A stretch of 64,000 nucleotides of DNA, from NCBI GenBank assembly GCA_965215315.1, contig CBDCDB010000008.1, forward strand, positions 1,364,001-1,428,000. Direction: 5' to 3'. Both the position numbers and the translations under genes were made by a program. Below are positions 48,650 through 58,672 of this stretch, piece after piece. The DNA is from Truepera sp965215315. GTDB taxonomy: Bacteria > Deinococcota > Deinococci > Deinococcales > Trueperaceae. The notes beneath the pieces are model-generated. The model saw nothing but the letters and a program-made list of their open reading frames with translations, ran no database searches and was not told the origin of the DNA. The stretch's first letter is position 1, and every line of letters starts with the position of its first letter.

Positions 48650-49578
48650 GCGCTGATATACCCGATATGAGCGCAATACCTCACGCTCCGGTGATGCTGA
48701 GTGAGTGTCTGGAACACCTCGCGGTTCAACCCGGCAGCTGGTATATCGACGGAACCTTTGGCGCAGGCGGACATACGAACGCGATTCTGGCGGCGGGCGG
48801 GCGGGTGCTGGCGATCGACCGCGACCCGAACGTAGCGCGGTTTTTAGAAGCGGAGGCGCTCGAGACCGGGCACCTGCTCTTTGCCGCCGGGAACTTCAGC
48901 GAAATGAACGCCCACGCCGAACGTTTAGGCGTCGCGCCGGTCGCCGGGATTCTCCTCGACTTGGGCGTCTCGTCGATGCAGCTCGGCGAAGGGGAGCGCG
49001 GGTTTTCATTTCGGCAGTCTGGCCCGCTCGATATGCGGATGGGCACCACCGGGCTCTCTGCCGCTGATCTGGTCAACCACGCGTCAGTAGAAGAACTCGC
49101 CGGACTTATCTTCCGCTACGGCGAAGAGCGCTACAGCCGCCGCGTCGCGCGGCGCATCGCCGAAGCGCGAGAACAAGCGCCTATCGAAACGACGGCGGAG
49201 CTTGCCGAGATCATCGCCCGCGCCTACCCGCCCGGACGCCGCCGCGACCATCCGGCGCGGCGCACTTTTCAGGCGCTCCGGATCGCCGTCAACGACGAGC
49301 TCGGCGAGTTGCAGGGTGCGTTAGAGGTGCTAGGGCACACCCTCGCACCCGGAGGCCGCGCCGTCATCTTGACGTACCACTCGCTCGAAGACCGCCTCGT
49401 CAAACATTTTTTTAAGGGTAGCCCTGTGCTGAACCCGCTCCACAAAAAACCGCTGACCGCCACCGACGCCGAAATCTCCCACAACCCGCGTTCACGCAGC
49501 GCCAAACTCCGCACCGCCGAACTCGCCCGAACCGCGCCCGCACAACCCTCCCCCACCCCCACCGAGGAACCGTTATGA
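48646..49578 (+). CDS. rsmH: 16S rRNA (cytosine-1402-N4) methyltransferase RsmH
   Basis: 310 residues. Methylates C1402 in the 16S rRNA decoding centre. HAPVMLSECLEHL, DGTFGAGGHTNAIL (SAM motif I), LLDLGVSSMQL, RGFSFRQSGPLDMRM and YHSLEDRLVKHFF are canonical. ATGA overlap with mraZ, ATGA overlap with ftsL. Confidence 0.95.
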   Translation: MSADIPDMSAIPHAPVMLSECLEHLAVQPGSWYIDGTFGAGGHTNAILAAGGRVLAIDRDPNVARFLEAEALETGHLLFAAGNFSEMNAHAERLGVAPVAGILLDLGVSSMQLGEGERGFSFRQSGPLDMRMGTTGLSAADLVNHASVEELAGLIFRYGEERYSRRVARRIAEAREQAPIETTAELAEIIARAYPPGRRRDHPARRTFQALRIAVNDELGELQGALEVLGHTLAPGGRAVILTYHSLEDRLVKHFFKGSPVLNPLHKKPLTATDAEISHNPRSRSAKLRTAELARTAPAQPSPTPTEEPL

Positions 49579-49895
49579 CCCGATCCAGCCGCAATCTGCT
49601 CGCTCTCTATCTCGGCGCACTGTTAGCTCTCGCTTACCTCGGAGTGCAAAATCAGCGGGGTTACTACCGACATGACTATCTGCTACAACAAAAAAGGACG
49701 TTGCAAGCGCAGTTGCAGGGGCTACGCTACGACGCGGCGAGTGTCAGCGGTACCCTCGCTGTCCGTAACTGGGCGCTGACGCACGGCCTGGTGCCCGCAC
49801 CCGAAGCGCTCAACATTCGTGAAGTCAGACCTGCACCCGCGCCGAATATAGCGCTGCCTCACGGCAAGTTGGAGGTGTACACCTTATGGCACTAA
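49575..49895 (+). CDS. ftsL: FtsL-like cell division protein
   Basis: 106 residues. One membrane helix (about 8-24) followed by a coiled-coil stretch (HDYLLQQKRTLQAQLQGLRYDAASV) and a Pro-rich end. Sequence similarity in FtsL is low everywhere, so the call rests on topology and position between rsmH and ftsI. FtsL links FtsQ/FtsB to FtsW-FtsI activation. Confidence 0.75.
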   Translation: MTRSSRNLLALYLGALLALAYLGVQNQRGYYRHDYLLQQKRTLQAQLQGLRYDAASVSGTLAVRNWALTHGLVPAPEALNIREVRPAPAPNIALPHGKLEVYTLWH

Positions 49896-51349
49896 GACCT
49901 GTTCGCGCACCCGACTTGACGCGCCGCCGCGCCCGCGTCCTCCCCAGAGTCCGGGTTCAGCCGCGTCCTACACCGCAAGATGATCAGGGTAGTCAAGACC
50001 TGCGTCTCCGGCGCGGCTGGCTCTTCGTGCTGTGTTTGGTGGTACCCCTACTCGCCGCATTCTACGGGTTTACCGCAGCCGGGGTAAGGCTGCCTAGTCC
50101 GTCGCCGCTTTTGGGGGAAGCCCCTTTGCGCGGTACTCTTTACGCGGCCGACGGCACGGTTTTAGCCGAAGGTGACGCCCAGACGCGGAGTTATCCGCAG
50201 GGCACCCTGGCGGCGCAGCTGATCGGTTTTAGTGGCGCGGAGCAGCCCGACAAGACGTTTGGGTTAGAAGGACTCGAGCGCAAACTCGATTCAACCTTGC
50301 AAGCTGGTCAGGACGTCACGCTGACGCTTGATCCGGACGTACAGGGGATTGTGCAGACTGAACTCGAGTACGCCGCGAAACTGCACGGCGCGAAAAACGG
50401 GGCGATGGTGATGCTCGAGGCCGGAACCGGTCGGATCTTGGCAAGTGCGTCTTATCCAACGTTTGACCCCAACACCCAGCGGACGCTGGTTGGAGACAGC
50501 CGCAACGTGATCGGCAATGCTCCGATGATGGCGTCGGTGGAACCCGGCTCGATCATGAAACCCTTTGTCGTTGCGGCCTTGCTGCAAGACCGTAAACTCG
50601 AGGCTGACGAAGTGCTCCCCGTCGCCATGCAGCGGCGCGTCGGCAGCAAAACTTTTACCGACGTGACCGAACACGAACCGACCTTGGCGATCAGTGACAT
50701 TTTGCGCTACTCGTCGAACGTCGGGATGATCGAACTCGGTGAACGCTTCACGTCACCCGAACTCGCCGCCTGGTATCACCGCTACGGTTTCGGGCAGCCG
50801 GTTGCTACCAAAGCCGTAAGTAACGCAGACGGCATCGTCAACCCGCCCGAGACGTGGGTGCCACAAGACCACGCCTCGGCGGTGATCGGTCAGAGCATGG
50901 CGGCGACCGCGCTGCAGCTCGCGGCGGCGTATAGCATTTTTGCCAACGACGGGGTTTATGTAACGCCGCAGGTGCTCGAGTCCGAGGTGGGCGCAGCTGC
51001 AACAGAACAGATTTTAGATCCCGCCGTCGCCCGCACCGTCCGGGGGATGCTCACCTATACGGTTGAAAACAGCGGCCTCAAAGACGCCAAGATTCCCGGT
51101 GTGGAGGTCGCTGGCAAGTCCGGCAGTGCCGACCTGTTCGATACCGACAAGGGCGAATACATCGACGCCGGAACCTTGACCTTCGCCGGGATGTTTCCGG
51201 CCGACAACCCTAGAGTTATCGGCGTGATCTACCTGCAACGGGTTAAAGAGGAAAACCCGCTGAGCGTCTCCGTTACAGCTCCGGCATTTCGCAGAATCGG
51301 TTCGCAGACGGTCGCGCTCTGGGACGAAGCGGCGCTCTCAGGTCACTAG
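49886..51349 (+). CDS. ftsI: Septal peptidoglycan transpeptidase FtsI (PBP3)
   Basis: 487 residues, short for the family. Cytoplasmic Arg-rich tail, one membrane helix (about 43-65), a reduced pedestal, then the transpeptidase domain: nucleophile Ser222 in EPGSIMKP, YSSN for the SxN motif and AGKSGSADL for the KTG motif, here KSG. Crosslinks septal wall with FtsW. It overlaps ftsL by ten bases and ends before an internal promoter region. Confidence 0.9.
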   Translation: MALRPVRAPDLTRRRARVLPRVRVQPRPTPQDDQGSQDLRLRRGWLFVLCLVVPLLAAFYGFTAAGVRLPSPSPLLGEAPLRGTLYAADGTVLAEGDAQTRSYPQGTLAAQLIGFSGAEQPDKTFGLEGLERKLDSTLQAGQDVTLTLDPDVQGIVQTELEYAAKLHGAKNGAMVMLEAGTGRILASASYPTFDPNTQRTLVGDSRNVIGNAPMMASVEPGSIMKPFVVAALLQDRKLEADEVLPVAMQRRVGSKTFTDVTEHEPTLAISDILRYSSNVGMIELGERFTSPELAAWYHRYGFGQPVATKAVSNADGIVNPPETWVPQDHASAVIGQSMAATALQLAAAYSIFANDGVYVTPQVLESEVGAAATEQILDPAVARTVRGMLTYTVENSGLKDAKIPGVEVAGKSGSADLFDTDKGEYIDAGTLTFAGMFPADNPRVIGVIYLQRVKEENPLSVSVTAPAFRRIGSQTVALWDEAALSGH

Positions 51350-51364
51350 CTTTAGGGGCGTATA

Positions 51365-51390
51365 GTGAGCATTATGCGTATAATACTCAC
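51365..51390 (+). promoter_or_regulatory. Internal promoter with palindromic operator before murF
   Basis: GTGAGCATTAT (51365-51375) and ATAATACTCAC (51380-51390) are inverted with one mismatch over 11 bases. TATAAT (51379-51384) lies inside the right arm. GGAGGGG and the murF GTG follow 30-40 bases later. Confidence 0.65.
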
Positions 51391-51420
51391 ATCATCTAAG
51401 TTGGGGAGCTGGAGGGGTAC

Positions 51421-52746
51421 GTGCCGGAAGCTGAGATAAAGTCATACAATCTGGAACCGAGTCGCTTAGCCGAGCAGGGGGGTGGGTCGGTCGTACCCGG
51501 TCTTACGCGCGCTACGGGCGTCAGTTTTCACAGCCGCCGCACCCATCCTAGAGACGCTTTTTTTGCGCTACCCGGCGCGGTAGAACACGGTCTCGCCTAC
51601 GCGGACGCGGCGCTCGAGGCGGGCGCAGCCTATATCGTGTCGGACAGGCCGCACCCACAAGGCGTTACGGTTCCCGACCCGGCAGGGCTTTTGCTGGCGC
51701 TCGGAGCCGACGCCCGCCGCACGCTTCGCAGCACTGTTGTCGGCGTTACGGGTTCGGCTGGAAAAACGACCTGTAAAGCGTTTTTAGGCGCGGCTTTAGG
51801 AGCTAATACGACGCCGGGAAACTTCAACACGCCACTCGCGCTCGCACAGACCTTGATAGGCGCGGCGTTAAGCGGAGGCGTTGAGGAGGAGCGGCTCGTC
51901 CTCGAGCTAGGCATCGACCACATCGGTGAGATGGACACCCTGGTACAGCTCGCTCAACCTACGCACGCTGTTCTAACGCTCATTGCGCCAAGTCATCTGG
52001 CAGGTTTGGGAAGCGTCGAGGGCGTCGCCCGTGAAAAGCTTAAACTCGTGGACGCCGCCGAACACGCGCTGGTTAGCACGCAGGCGGCAGCTTTTTTAAG
52101 TCCGGCGCAGCGCCGTAAAGTTACAACCTACGGGTTCAAAAACGCCGATGTGACCGGAACGCTTTCGGATGTTTCACCGGAAGGTCAGACGCTTGCGGCG
52201 CTCGGTGTTCAGGTCAGGTTGCCCTTTGTCGGGGCGGCGCTCGCCGAAAGCGCACTCGCCGCGCTTGCTCTGGCAGCCCAGCTAGGCCATGAGTTAGAGG
52301 CCGCTGCCCGCCGGTTAGAGGGTACGAAGCTCGAGCCCGGACGCCTGCAACTTCACAAGTTGGGGCCGCTGACGCTACTAGACGATTCGTATAACAGCAA
52401 CCCGGCCTCGGCCAAAGCGGCGTTAGAAACGCTCGAACACTTTCCCCGACCGCACACCGCCGTGCTGGGCGATATGCTCGAGCTTGGCCCTGAGTCGGCG
52501 CGGTTTCATAAAGAACTCGGGGAGCAGACCGCAGACTTGGATAAAGTCGTTGCGGTCGGGCCGGAGATGCGGTCACTTATAGAGGGAAATCCGGCGGCAC
52601 ACTATTTCAAGAGTTTTGACCTAGACGAGCTTCAAGCTGAACTTCCCGAACGCGGCACGCTGCTGGTGAAGGGCTCGAGGGGCGTGAGGCTCGAGCGCCT
52701 CGTCTCTGCGCTGCTAGCGGCTAGTAACGCAGAGGTCAGCGTATGA
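51421..52746 (+). CDS. murF: UDP-MurNAc-tripeptide D-Ala-D-Ala ligase MurF
   Basis: 441 residues. Adds D-Ala-D-Ala to the UDP-MurNAc tripeptide. ATP loop VTGSAGKTTCK, LELGIDHIGEMD, DDSYNSNPASAKAALETL and VLGDMLELG are typical of MurF and separate it from MurE. GTG start at 51421 with GGAGGGG. It ends with an ATGA overlap into mraY. Confidence 0.92.
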   Translation: MPEAEIKSYNLEPSRLAEQGGGSVVPGLTRATGVSFHSRRTHPRDAFFALPGAVEHGLAYADAALEAGAAYIVSDRPHPQGVTVPDPAGLLLALGADARRTLRSTVVGVTGSAGKTTCKAFLGAALGANTTPGNFNTPLALAQTLIGAALSGGVEEERLVLELGIDHIGEMDTLVQLAQPTHAVLTLIAPSHLAGLGSVEGVAREKLKLVDAAEHALVSTQAAAFLSPAQRRKVTTYGFKNADVTGTLSDVSPEGQTLAALGVQVRLPFVGAALAESALAALALAAQLGHELEAAARRLEGTKLEPGRLQLHKLGPLTLLDDSYNSNPASAKAALETLEHFPRPHTAVLGDMLELGPESARFHKELGEQTADLDKVVAVGPEMRSLIEGNPAAHYFKSFDLDELQAELPERGTLLVKGSRGVRLERLVSALLAASNAEVSV

Positions 52747-53720
52747 TCATTTTGGTCTCGGCCCTGTTGTCACTCCTGTTTGTCGGCACCCTTATTCAGC
52801 TCGCGCCGCGTTACGGCCTCGGCAAAGACATCCGCCCGGATGGGCCGGAAACACACCTTGCCAAAGCTGGAACCCCGACGATGGGCGGCGCGGCATTTTT
52901 GCTCGCAGCCCTTTCGACTTGGGTTTTTTTCGGCAGCCCCGGCGTCGATAGCCTCGCCGTCGCCCTCCTGACGCTCGCCGTCGCAGGGTTAGGTTTTTTA
53001 GACGACCTCACCGCGCTACGTAAAAAACGGCGTGTCATCGTCGTAGCGGCATCTGAAACCGAAGAACCCGAAACCGAGACAGATGCCGAAACCGAGACCA
53101 AACAACCGGCACTCGACCTCACAACGGGCGTGCTGGCGCGGTATCGGCTTCTCGTTCAAGCGCTCGCAGCGTTGCCCTTTGCTATCTACGCCGTTCGTAA
53201 CGGTCAAGACCTGCTCGGGCCGGGATTTATCGACACACTCGGATTCGTTTTTATCATCGTCGGCACGATCAACGCCCTCAACTTTAGCGATGGGTTAGAC
53301 GGGCTGGCGGGCGGGCTGGCGGTGATTATTTTGCTGCCTTTTATCGGCGTGAGTTTCGTCGGGGCGCTCGTCGGGGCGTTGTTGGGCTTTTTATGGTTTA
53401 ACGCGCATCCGGCGCGGGTCTTCATGGGCGGCGTCGGCTCCGAAGCGCTCGGCGCGGCGATTGCCGGAACTGCAATTTTAGCAGGCTGGGGTTGGTGGCT
53501 GCCGGTCATTGCGTTTGTGCCGATGCTCGAGGTCGTCTCGGTCATGATTCAGGTACCGTACTTCCGGTTAAGCGGCGGTAAACGGTTTTTTAAGATGACG
53601 CCCCTGCATCACCACTTTGAACGGTCGGGCTGGCCTGAAACCGTGGTTACATTCCGGTTCTGGCTCATTACGGCGGTCTGCGTGGGATTGGCGTGGGGGC
53701 TTAAAGGCGGGTTGCAGTGA
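52743..53720 (+). CDS. mraY: Phospho-MurNAc-pentapeptide transferase MraY
   Basis: 325 residues with about ten membrane helices. Makes lipid I from UDP-MurNAc-pentapeptide and undecaprenyl phosphate. KAGTPTMGGAAF, the catalytic Asp pair in GLGFLDDLTAL, NFSDGLDGLAGG and the MTPLHHHFE motif are intact. The first cytoplasmic loop has an acidic Glu/Thr-rich insertion (about residues 105-122) not usual for MraY. Confidence 0.93.
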   Translation: MIILVSALLSLLFVGTLIQLAPRYGLGKDIRPDGPETHLAKAGTPTMGGAAFLLAALSTWVFFGSPGVDSLAVALLTLAVAGLGFLDDLTALRKKRRVIVVAASETEEPETETDAETETKQPALDLTTGVLARYRLLVQALAALPFAIYAVRNGQDLLGPGFIDTLGFVFIIVGTINALNFSDGLDGLAGGLAVIILLPFIGVSFVGALVGALLGFLWFNAHPARVFMGGVGSEALGAAIAGTAILAGWGWWLPVIAFVPMLEVVSVMIQVPYFRLSGGKRFFKMTPLHHHFERSGWPETVVTFRFWLITAVCVGLAWGLKGGLQ

Positions 53721-55090
53721 CTGGCGCAGCAAGCCGCGTCCTTGTTTACGGTCTCGGACGGAGCGGGGGCGCGGTGGCGAAGCTTTTACGGTGGCAAGGT
53801 CATGAAGTGTGGACCTATGACGCAGTTGCTCCACAAAGTGATGCGTTAAGCGCACTTGGGTGTAGGCGTACGGACGCGCCGCTCTCCGCACCTGCTGATA
53901 TCTGCATCGCCGCGCCCGGTGTCCCTTACGACGCACCTGATTTGGTGGCGCTACGGGTACAGGACTTAGAGACCATCGGCGAGGTCGAGTGGGTTTACCG
54001 GACAGTCTCCGCCGACATCATCGGGATCACCGGAACGGCGGGCAAAACGACGACGACGCGCTGGCTCTCGCACGTTTTGACGCAGGCGGGCCTGAACGCA
54101 CCCGCAGGCGGCAACGTCGACCCGGCCCTCGCCGCTGTCGCCGAAGTGGGCGCAACGCTCGTCACCGAACTCTCATCGTTTCAGCTCGAGCGTTGCCCGA
54201 CCCTCAAACCAAGCGTTGCGGTGCTCCTCAACCTGGGTGTTGACCATCTTGACCGGCACGGGACGGTAGTGGCGTATCACGCTGCTAAACGGAATCTTAT
54301 CACGCACCTGAGCAAAACAGAAATGCTCGTTTATAACCACGATGACCGGATTTTACGGGACTGGGCTGCTGACTCGAGGGCAAAAACTTGGGGTTTTTCG
54401 GCGTTTGACCCTGAGGCCGAGGCGTATCTAAACGGCGACACCCTGATGCTGCACGGCACACCACTCGTCAAAACGTCCGAGTTGCAGCTTTCCGGGCAGC
54501 ATCATCTGCTGAACGCACTCGCGGTTTCGCTGGCGGCGTCGGCAAGGGGCCTGGACGCTGAAACGATACGCGCCGGACTCGTCACGTTCGGCGGCGTTCC
54601 CGGACGTTACAGCTTGGTCGCCGAGGTTTCCGGGGTTCGGTTTATCGAAGATTCGGTCGCTACCCGGACGCTAGCGGTGCTTGCCGCATTGGGGGCGACC
54701 CCTGCGCCTGTCGTATGGCTGGTCGGCGGGCAAGACAAGGGAGCTGACTTGGAACCGCTCGAGGCGCTGGTCAGGGAGAGGGTCGTCCTCTGCCTCGGTC
54801 TAGGGGAAGCGGGCCGAGGCTTTACCGAAAAGATGTCCGCGTGGACGACTACACACTATATTGAGACCAAAGACGGCGAACGGGCGCTGCAGGAGGCGGT
54901 GACGCTGGCGACCGACACCTTACGCGAAACCGGCGGCACCGTACTTTTGGCTCCGCTCGCCGCCTCGTTCGATCAGTTCAGCGATTACCGGGCCAGGGCC
55001 GACGCCTTTCGGCAGGCTGTCCGTAGAGTTACCGAACATAGCGCCACCCCTAACTCCGCAGAAAGGCCTTCGTGGATCCTCTCCTCCTAG
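53717..55090 (+). CDS. murD: UDP-MurNAc-L-alanine D-glutamate ligase MurD
   Basis: 457 residues. Adds D-Glu to UDP-MurNAc-L-Ala. ATP loop GITGTAGKTTTTRW, ELSSFQLE, NLGVDHLDRHGTVVAYHAAKRNL, and the variant EDSVATRT where most MurD have NDSKATN. GTG start inside the end of mraY; its end overlaps ftsW by 19 bases. Confidence 0.9.
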   Translation: MTGAASRVLVYGLGRSGGAVAKLLRWQGHEVWTYDAVAPQSDALSALGCRRTDAPLSAPADICIAAPGVPYDAPDLVALRVQDLETIGEVEWVYRTVSADIIGITGTAGKTTTTRWLSHVLTQAGLNAPAGGNVDPALAAVAEVGATLVTELSSFQLERCPTLKPSVAVLLNLGVDHLDRHGTVVAYHAAKRNLITHLSKTEMLVYNHDDRILRDWAADSRAKTWGFSAFDPEAEAYLNGDTLMLHGTPLVKTSELQLSGQHHLLNALAVSLAASARGLDAETIRAGLVTFGGVPGRYSLVAEVSGVRFIEDSVATRTLAVLAALGATPAPVVWLVGGQDKGADLEPLEALVRERVVLCLGLGEAGRGFTEKMSAWTTTHYIETKDGERALQEAVTLATDTLRETGGTVLLAPLAASFDQFSDYRARADAFRQAVRRVTEHSATPNSAERPSWILSS

Positions 55091-56181
55091 CCGCGCAGCT
55101 TACCCTCGGCGCACTCGGCGTCCTCGGCGTGGCGACCGCCAACCCGGACGCCGCCTTTTCTCACCTCTGGCGTGTTGCGTTAGCGATTATACTCACCTTC
55201 GCTGTCTCGCGCATCTCTCCGCAACGCGTCGTGCGCCTGAGCACCGGGTTCTTTTTAGCTGTTTTGGCGCTCCTCACCCTCGTGCTTTTTGTCGGCGTTT
55301 CGCCCGACGGCAGCGAAGCGAACCGCTGGCTCGACCTGGGCTTTTTTACCCTGCAACCCTCTGAACTGATGAAGGTTGCCGTCATCGCCTACTTGACCGC
55401 CTTTTTTTACAACCACCTGAGCAGTTTTCAGGTGTGGCGACCGATGCTGCTCGTTAGCTTCGCCGTCGGTTTGATTATGGCGGAACCGAACATCAGCACC
55501 GCTATCTTTGTCTTTCTTCTCAGTCTCGCTATTATGATCGCGGCTGGAACGACCCTCTGGCGACTTTTCCGGCTCAACCTGATGATCGCTGTACTCGTCG
55601 CCATCGTCGTCGTACCGCTCCTTAACACGCAGTATCCGTACCTCGCTGAGCGGATCGGCGGGCACTTTGGAACGCTGGGTAGCGAGCAATCGGCGGCAGT
55701 CAATTATCAGGCCGACCGCGCCGAGGCGTATTTGCAAGACGGTGGCCTCTTTGGGGTCGGCGCGGGGCAACCCTACTATTTACCCGCCAGAGACACCGAC
55801 ATGATCGCCATTTCCGTCGGTCACGCGCTCGGGCTAGTTGGCACGGCGACGCTTTTTGCGCTCTATCTGCTGATTGCGCTGCGCGGGATCCAGGTCGCGT
55901 CTCGAGTCACCGGCCCTGGCGCGCTCCTAGCCATCGGCGCGACAACCTATATCTGTGGTCAGGCAGGACTCAACCTGCTCGTCGCTGCCAAAATCCTGCC
56001 TGTGACCGGCGTGCCGCTGCCGTTTGTCTCTTACGGTTTTAACAGCCTGATTTCGGTCGCCATCGCCCTCGGCTTTCTGCACGCCGCGCACCGGGCTGGA
56101 CGCTCACAAGCACAGGCGCAGCAGACACCAGACCAAACTAAAGCCAAAGCTGAAGCGCCCCTAAGACGGGCGAGAACATGA
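55072..56181 (+). CDS. ftsW: Lipid II polymerase FtsW (SEDS family)
   Basis: 369 residues with nine or ten membrane helices. SEDS glycosyltransferase that polymerises lipid II at the septum with FtsI. NRWLDLGFFTLQPSELMKVAVI, the VNYQADRA loop, and TGVPLPFVSYGFNSLISVAIALG are canonical. GTG start overlapping murD. The C-terminal tail is polar and basic. Confidence 0.92.
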   Translation: MDPLLLAAQLTLGALGVLGVATANPDAAFSHLWRVALAIILTFAVSRISPQRVVRLSTGFFLAVLALLTLVLFVGVSPDGSEANRWLDLGFFTLQPSELMKVAVIAYLTAFFYNHLSSFQVWRPMLLVSFAVGLIMAEPNISTAIFVFLLSLAIMIAAGTTLWRLFRLNLMIAVLVAIVVVPLLNTQYPYLAERIGGHFGTLGSEQSAAVNYQADRAEAYLQDGGLFGVGAGQPYYLPARDTDMIAISVGHALGLVGTATLFALYLLIALRGIQVASRVTGPGALLAIGATTYICGQAGLNLLVAAKILPVTGVPLPFVSYGFNSLISVAIALGFLHAAHRAGRSQAQAQQTPDQTKAKAEAPLRRART

Positions 56182-57299
56182 GCCTCATCGTGCTGGCGAC
56201 CGGCGGTACGGGTGGGCACATCTACCCGGCGGTAGCAACGGCGCACGAGCTGACGAGGCGAGGGTTTCAAACGGCGTTTATCGGGCAAGAGGAGGGGCTC
56301 GAGGCCCGCGTCATCCCCGCCGAAGGTCTCCCCTTTTACGGCGTCCGGGCAGGCAAATGGCACCGGGGCCGTCCTGACCCCCAGCAAGCTGTCCGCGCTA
56401 CTTTCGGTCTGAGGGACGCGGTGACGCTGCTCCGGCGTCTGCGCCCGGAACTCGTATTGGGATTCGGCGGTTTTGCCAGCTTTCCGGCGCTCGCCGCCGC
56501 TAGGCTTTTAGGCGTTCCCTACGCGCTACATGAACAAAACGTTTTCCCCGGCAAGGTCGTACGCTGGTTTGCCGGTGGTGCCCGGTTTATCGCGGTCGCA
56601 GCGGCAGAGACGCAGGCGCACCTGAGCGCCACAGTCGAACCCGTCGGCCTGCCGGTACGTGAGGTGCGCGTAGACAAGTCCACAGCCCGCCGCCGGTTAG
56701 GAATGCTCGAAACAGGCATCCTGACACTGGTCATGGGTGGGTCGCAGGGCTCTTTGGTTCTTAATCAAGCTGTACCGAAAGCCCTCGCCAAGCTTCCGGA
56801 AACGCTCCAGAATGATTTGTTTGTGCTGCACAGCAGCGGGCCAACTCACTTGGAAACCACACGCCAAACTACGCGCAACCTGCCGAACTACCGGGTAGAC
56901 GGCTACTTGGACGGCGTGTTAGCGTGGTCGGCGGCTGATTTGGGCATCACCCGGAGCGGCAACGGCACGCTCGCGGAAGCCGCCTTTTACGGTGTCCCGC
57001 TCCTGATGGTGCCGCTGCCCTCAGCTGCCGAAAACCATCAGCTTTATAACGCGCAAGCCGTTGCCGAGGCCGGAGCGGGCGTTGTTATTCAGGGGCGCGT
57101 TTTAGAGACGCTACCTCGAGCTTGGGTTAAGCTTTTAGACAGGCGCACACGTGAGCAGATGAGCGCCGCCGCGCGGAGACGCTCCCCTGAAGGCGCGGCG
57201 GCGCGGCTCGCGGGGCTTGTTGAGCGTACTCTCGGAGCTCTGCCGAAGGGCCGCACGGCTCAGCTACAATTGCAGAAAAAGACGCAGGAGACGTTATGA
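56178..57299 (+). CDS. murG: UDP-GlcNAc transferase MurG
   Basis: 373 residues. Converts lipid I to lipid II at the inner face of the membrane. GGTGGHIYPAVA near the N terminus, LHEQNVFPGKVVRWFAG, VMGGSQGSLVLNQ, TRSGNGTLAEAAFYGVPLLMVPLPSAAENHQLYNA. ATGA overlaps on both sides. Confidence 0.94.
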   Translation: MSLIVLATGGTGGHIYPAVATAHELTRRGFQTAFIGQEEGLEARVIPAEGLPFYGVRAGKWHRGRPDPQQAVRATFGLRDAVTLLRRLRPELVLGFGGFASFPALAAARLLGVPYALHEQNVFPGKVVRWFAGGARFIAVAAAETQAHLSATVEPVGLPVREVRVDKSTARRRLGMLETGILTLVMGGSQGSLVLNQAVPKALAKLPETLQNDLFVLHSSGPTHLETTRQTTRNLPNYRVDGYLDGVLAWSAADLGITRSGNGTLAEAAFYGVPLLMVPLPSAAENHQLYNAQAVAEAGAGVVIQGRVLETLPRAWVKLLDRRTREQMSAAARRRSPEGAAARLAGLVERTLGALPKGRTAQLQLQKKTQETL

Positions 57300-58672
57300 A
57301 ACCCCACCTTCACTTTATGGGCGTCGCCGGAATCGGCATGAGCGGTCTGGCCCGCTGGTACCTAGCCGACGGCTACCCGGTTTCAGGGTGTGACGCGCAC
57401 GACAGCGCTGAACTTCAGACCCTGCAGCGTCAGGGCGTCGAGGCGCACCTAGGTCATGACGCGGACCACATCAACTGCGCAGATATTTTAGTGAGCAGCA
57501 CCGCCGTAGCGACCACACACCCTGAAGTTCAGGCTGCGCTGGCGCAGGGCAAACCGTCACTGCGCCGTATCGAACTGCTGGCGCAGCTTCTGGAGACGCG
57601 CCGAGGGGTGGCGGTAACGGGTACGCACGGCAAAAGCACCACGACCGGGATGATTGCGACGCTCTTTCTTAAGGCCAACCTCGACCCGTCAATCCTCGTC
57701 GGCGGTCAGCTGGCGAGTTTAGGGAGCAACGTTCGTTACGGACACGGGCCGTGGCTGGTCGCTGAAGTTGACGAGTCCGACCCTGGGTTTGCGCAGCTTC
57801 CTTCTGAAATCGCCGTCGTCACGAACTTGGAGGACGACCACATCGCTGGAGAGTTTAGCGAACGGCGTAACTACCACGCGAGCTTGACCGATTTGGAAGA
57901 TGCGGCTCGAGCCTTTGCAGGGCGCGCCAAACAGGTGCTTTACTGCGCCGACTGGCCTGGGCTCAAAGGCACTTTAGAAAGCATTTCCAACACCGTCTCC
58001 TACGGCTTGGCTGAGGACGCGACCTACCGCGCCGAAGTGCAGGAGCTTTCCGGTAACAGCAGCACGTTTACTTTTCACGTACCGGGTGAAAGCTGCGACG
58101 TCAAGCTGCTGATTCCCGGCCTGCACAACGTTCAGAATGCGGCGGCGGCGCTCGCGGTAGCGCATATGGCAGGGCTCGAGCTGGGAGCCGCCGCCGAACA
58201 CCTGGGTACGTTTAGCGGCGTCGGGCGGCGCTGGCAGCGTGTGGGCAGCGTCCGGGGGGCACTCGTCATCGACGATTACGCCCATCATCCGACCGAAGTA
58301 AAGGTGACGTTGGAGGCTGCCCGCCACACCGGACGCCGCATCCGGGCCGTGTTGCAACCGCACCGCTGGGTTCGCACCGCCCGCCACTGGGCCGCCCTCG
58401 CCGACGCCGCCGCCCTCGCCGACGAAGTTTTGGTCTTAGACATCTACGGCGCAGGTGAAGCCGCGATTCCCGGCGTGTCTTCGGCGCAGATCGTCGAACG
58501 CCTCCGGGCTGGCGGCAGCACCGCCGACCTAATGAGCGCCGGGGCCGCACAGACCTATCTGAGCGACACGCTCACCTCCGGCGACTTGGTGATTACGCTC
58601 GGCGCAGGCGATGTGTGGCAGGTTGCCGAAGGTGTCGTTGAGGCCGCCGGAGGGGATGACGGCAGTGCTTGA
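57296..58672 (+). CDS. murC: UDP-MurNAc L-alanine ligase MurC
   Basis: 458 residues. Adds the first amino acid to UDP-MurNAc. HFMGVAGIGMSGLARWY, ATP loop VTGTHGKSTTTGMI, EVDESDPGFAQL, NLEDDHIAGEF, VIDDYAHHPTEV and LQPHRW are typical. It overlaps murG by four bases and murB by 17. Confidence 0.94.
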   Translation: MKPHLHFMGVAGIGMSGLARWYLADGYPVSGCDAHDSAELQTLQRQGVEAHLGHDADHINCADILVSSTAVATTHPEVQAALAQGKPSLRRIELLAQLLETRRGVAVTGTHGKSTTTGMIATLFLKANLDPSILVGGQLASLGSNVRYGHGPWLVAEVDESDPGFAQLPSEIAVVTNLEDDHIAGEFSERRNYHASLTDLEDAARAFAGRAKQVLYCADWPGLKGTLESISNTVSYGLAEDATYRAEVQELSGNSSTFTFHVPGESCDVKLLIPGLHNVQNAAAALAVAHMAGLELGAAAEHLGTFSGVGRRWQRVGSVRGALVIDDYAHHPTEVKVTLEAARHTGRRIRAVLQPHRWVRTARHWAALADAAALADEVLVLDIYGAGEAAIPGVSSAQIVERLRAGGSTADLMSAGAAQTYLSDTLTSGDLVITLGAGDVWQVAEGVVEAAGGDDGSA

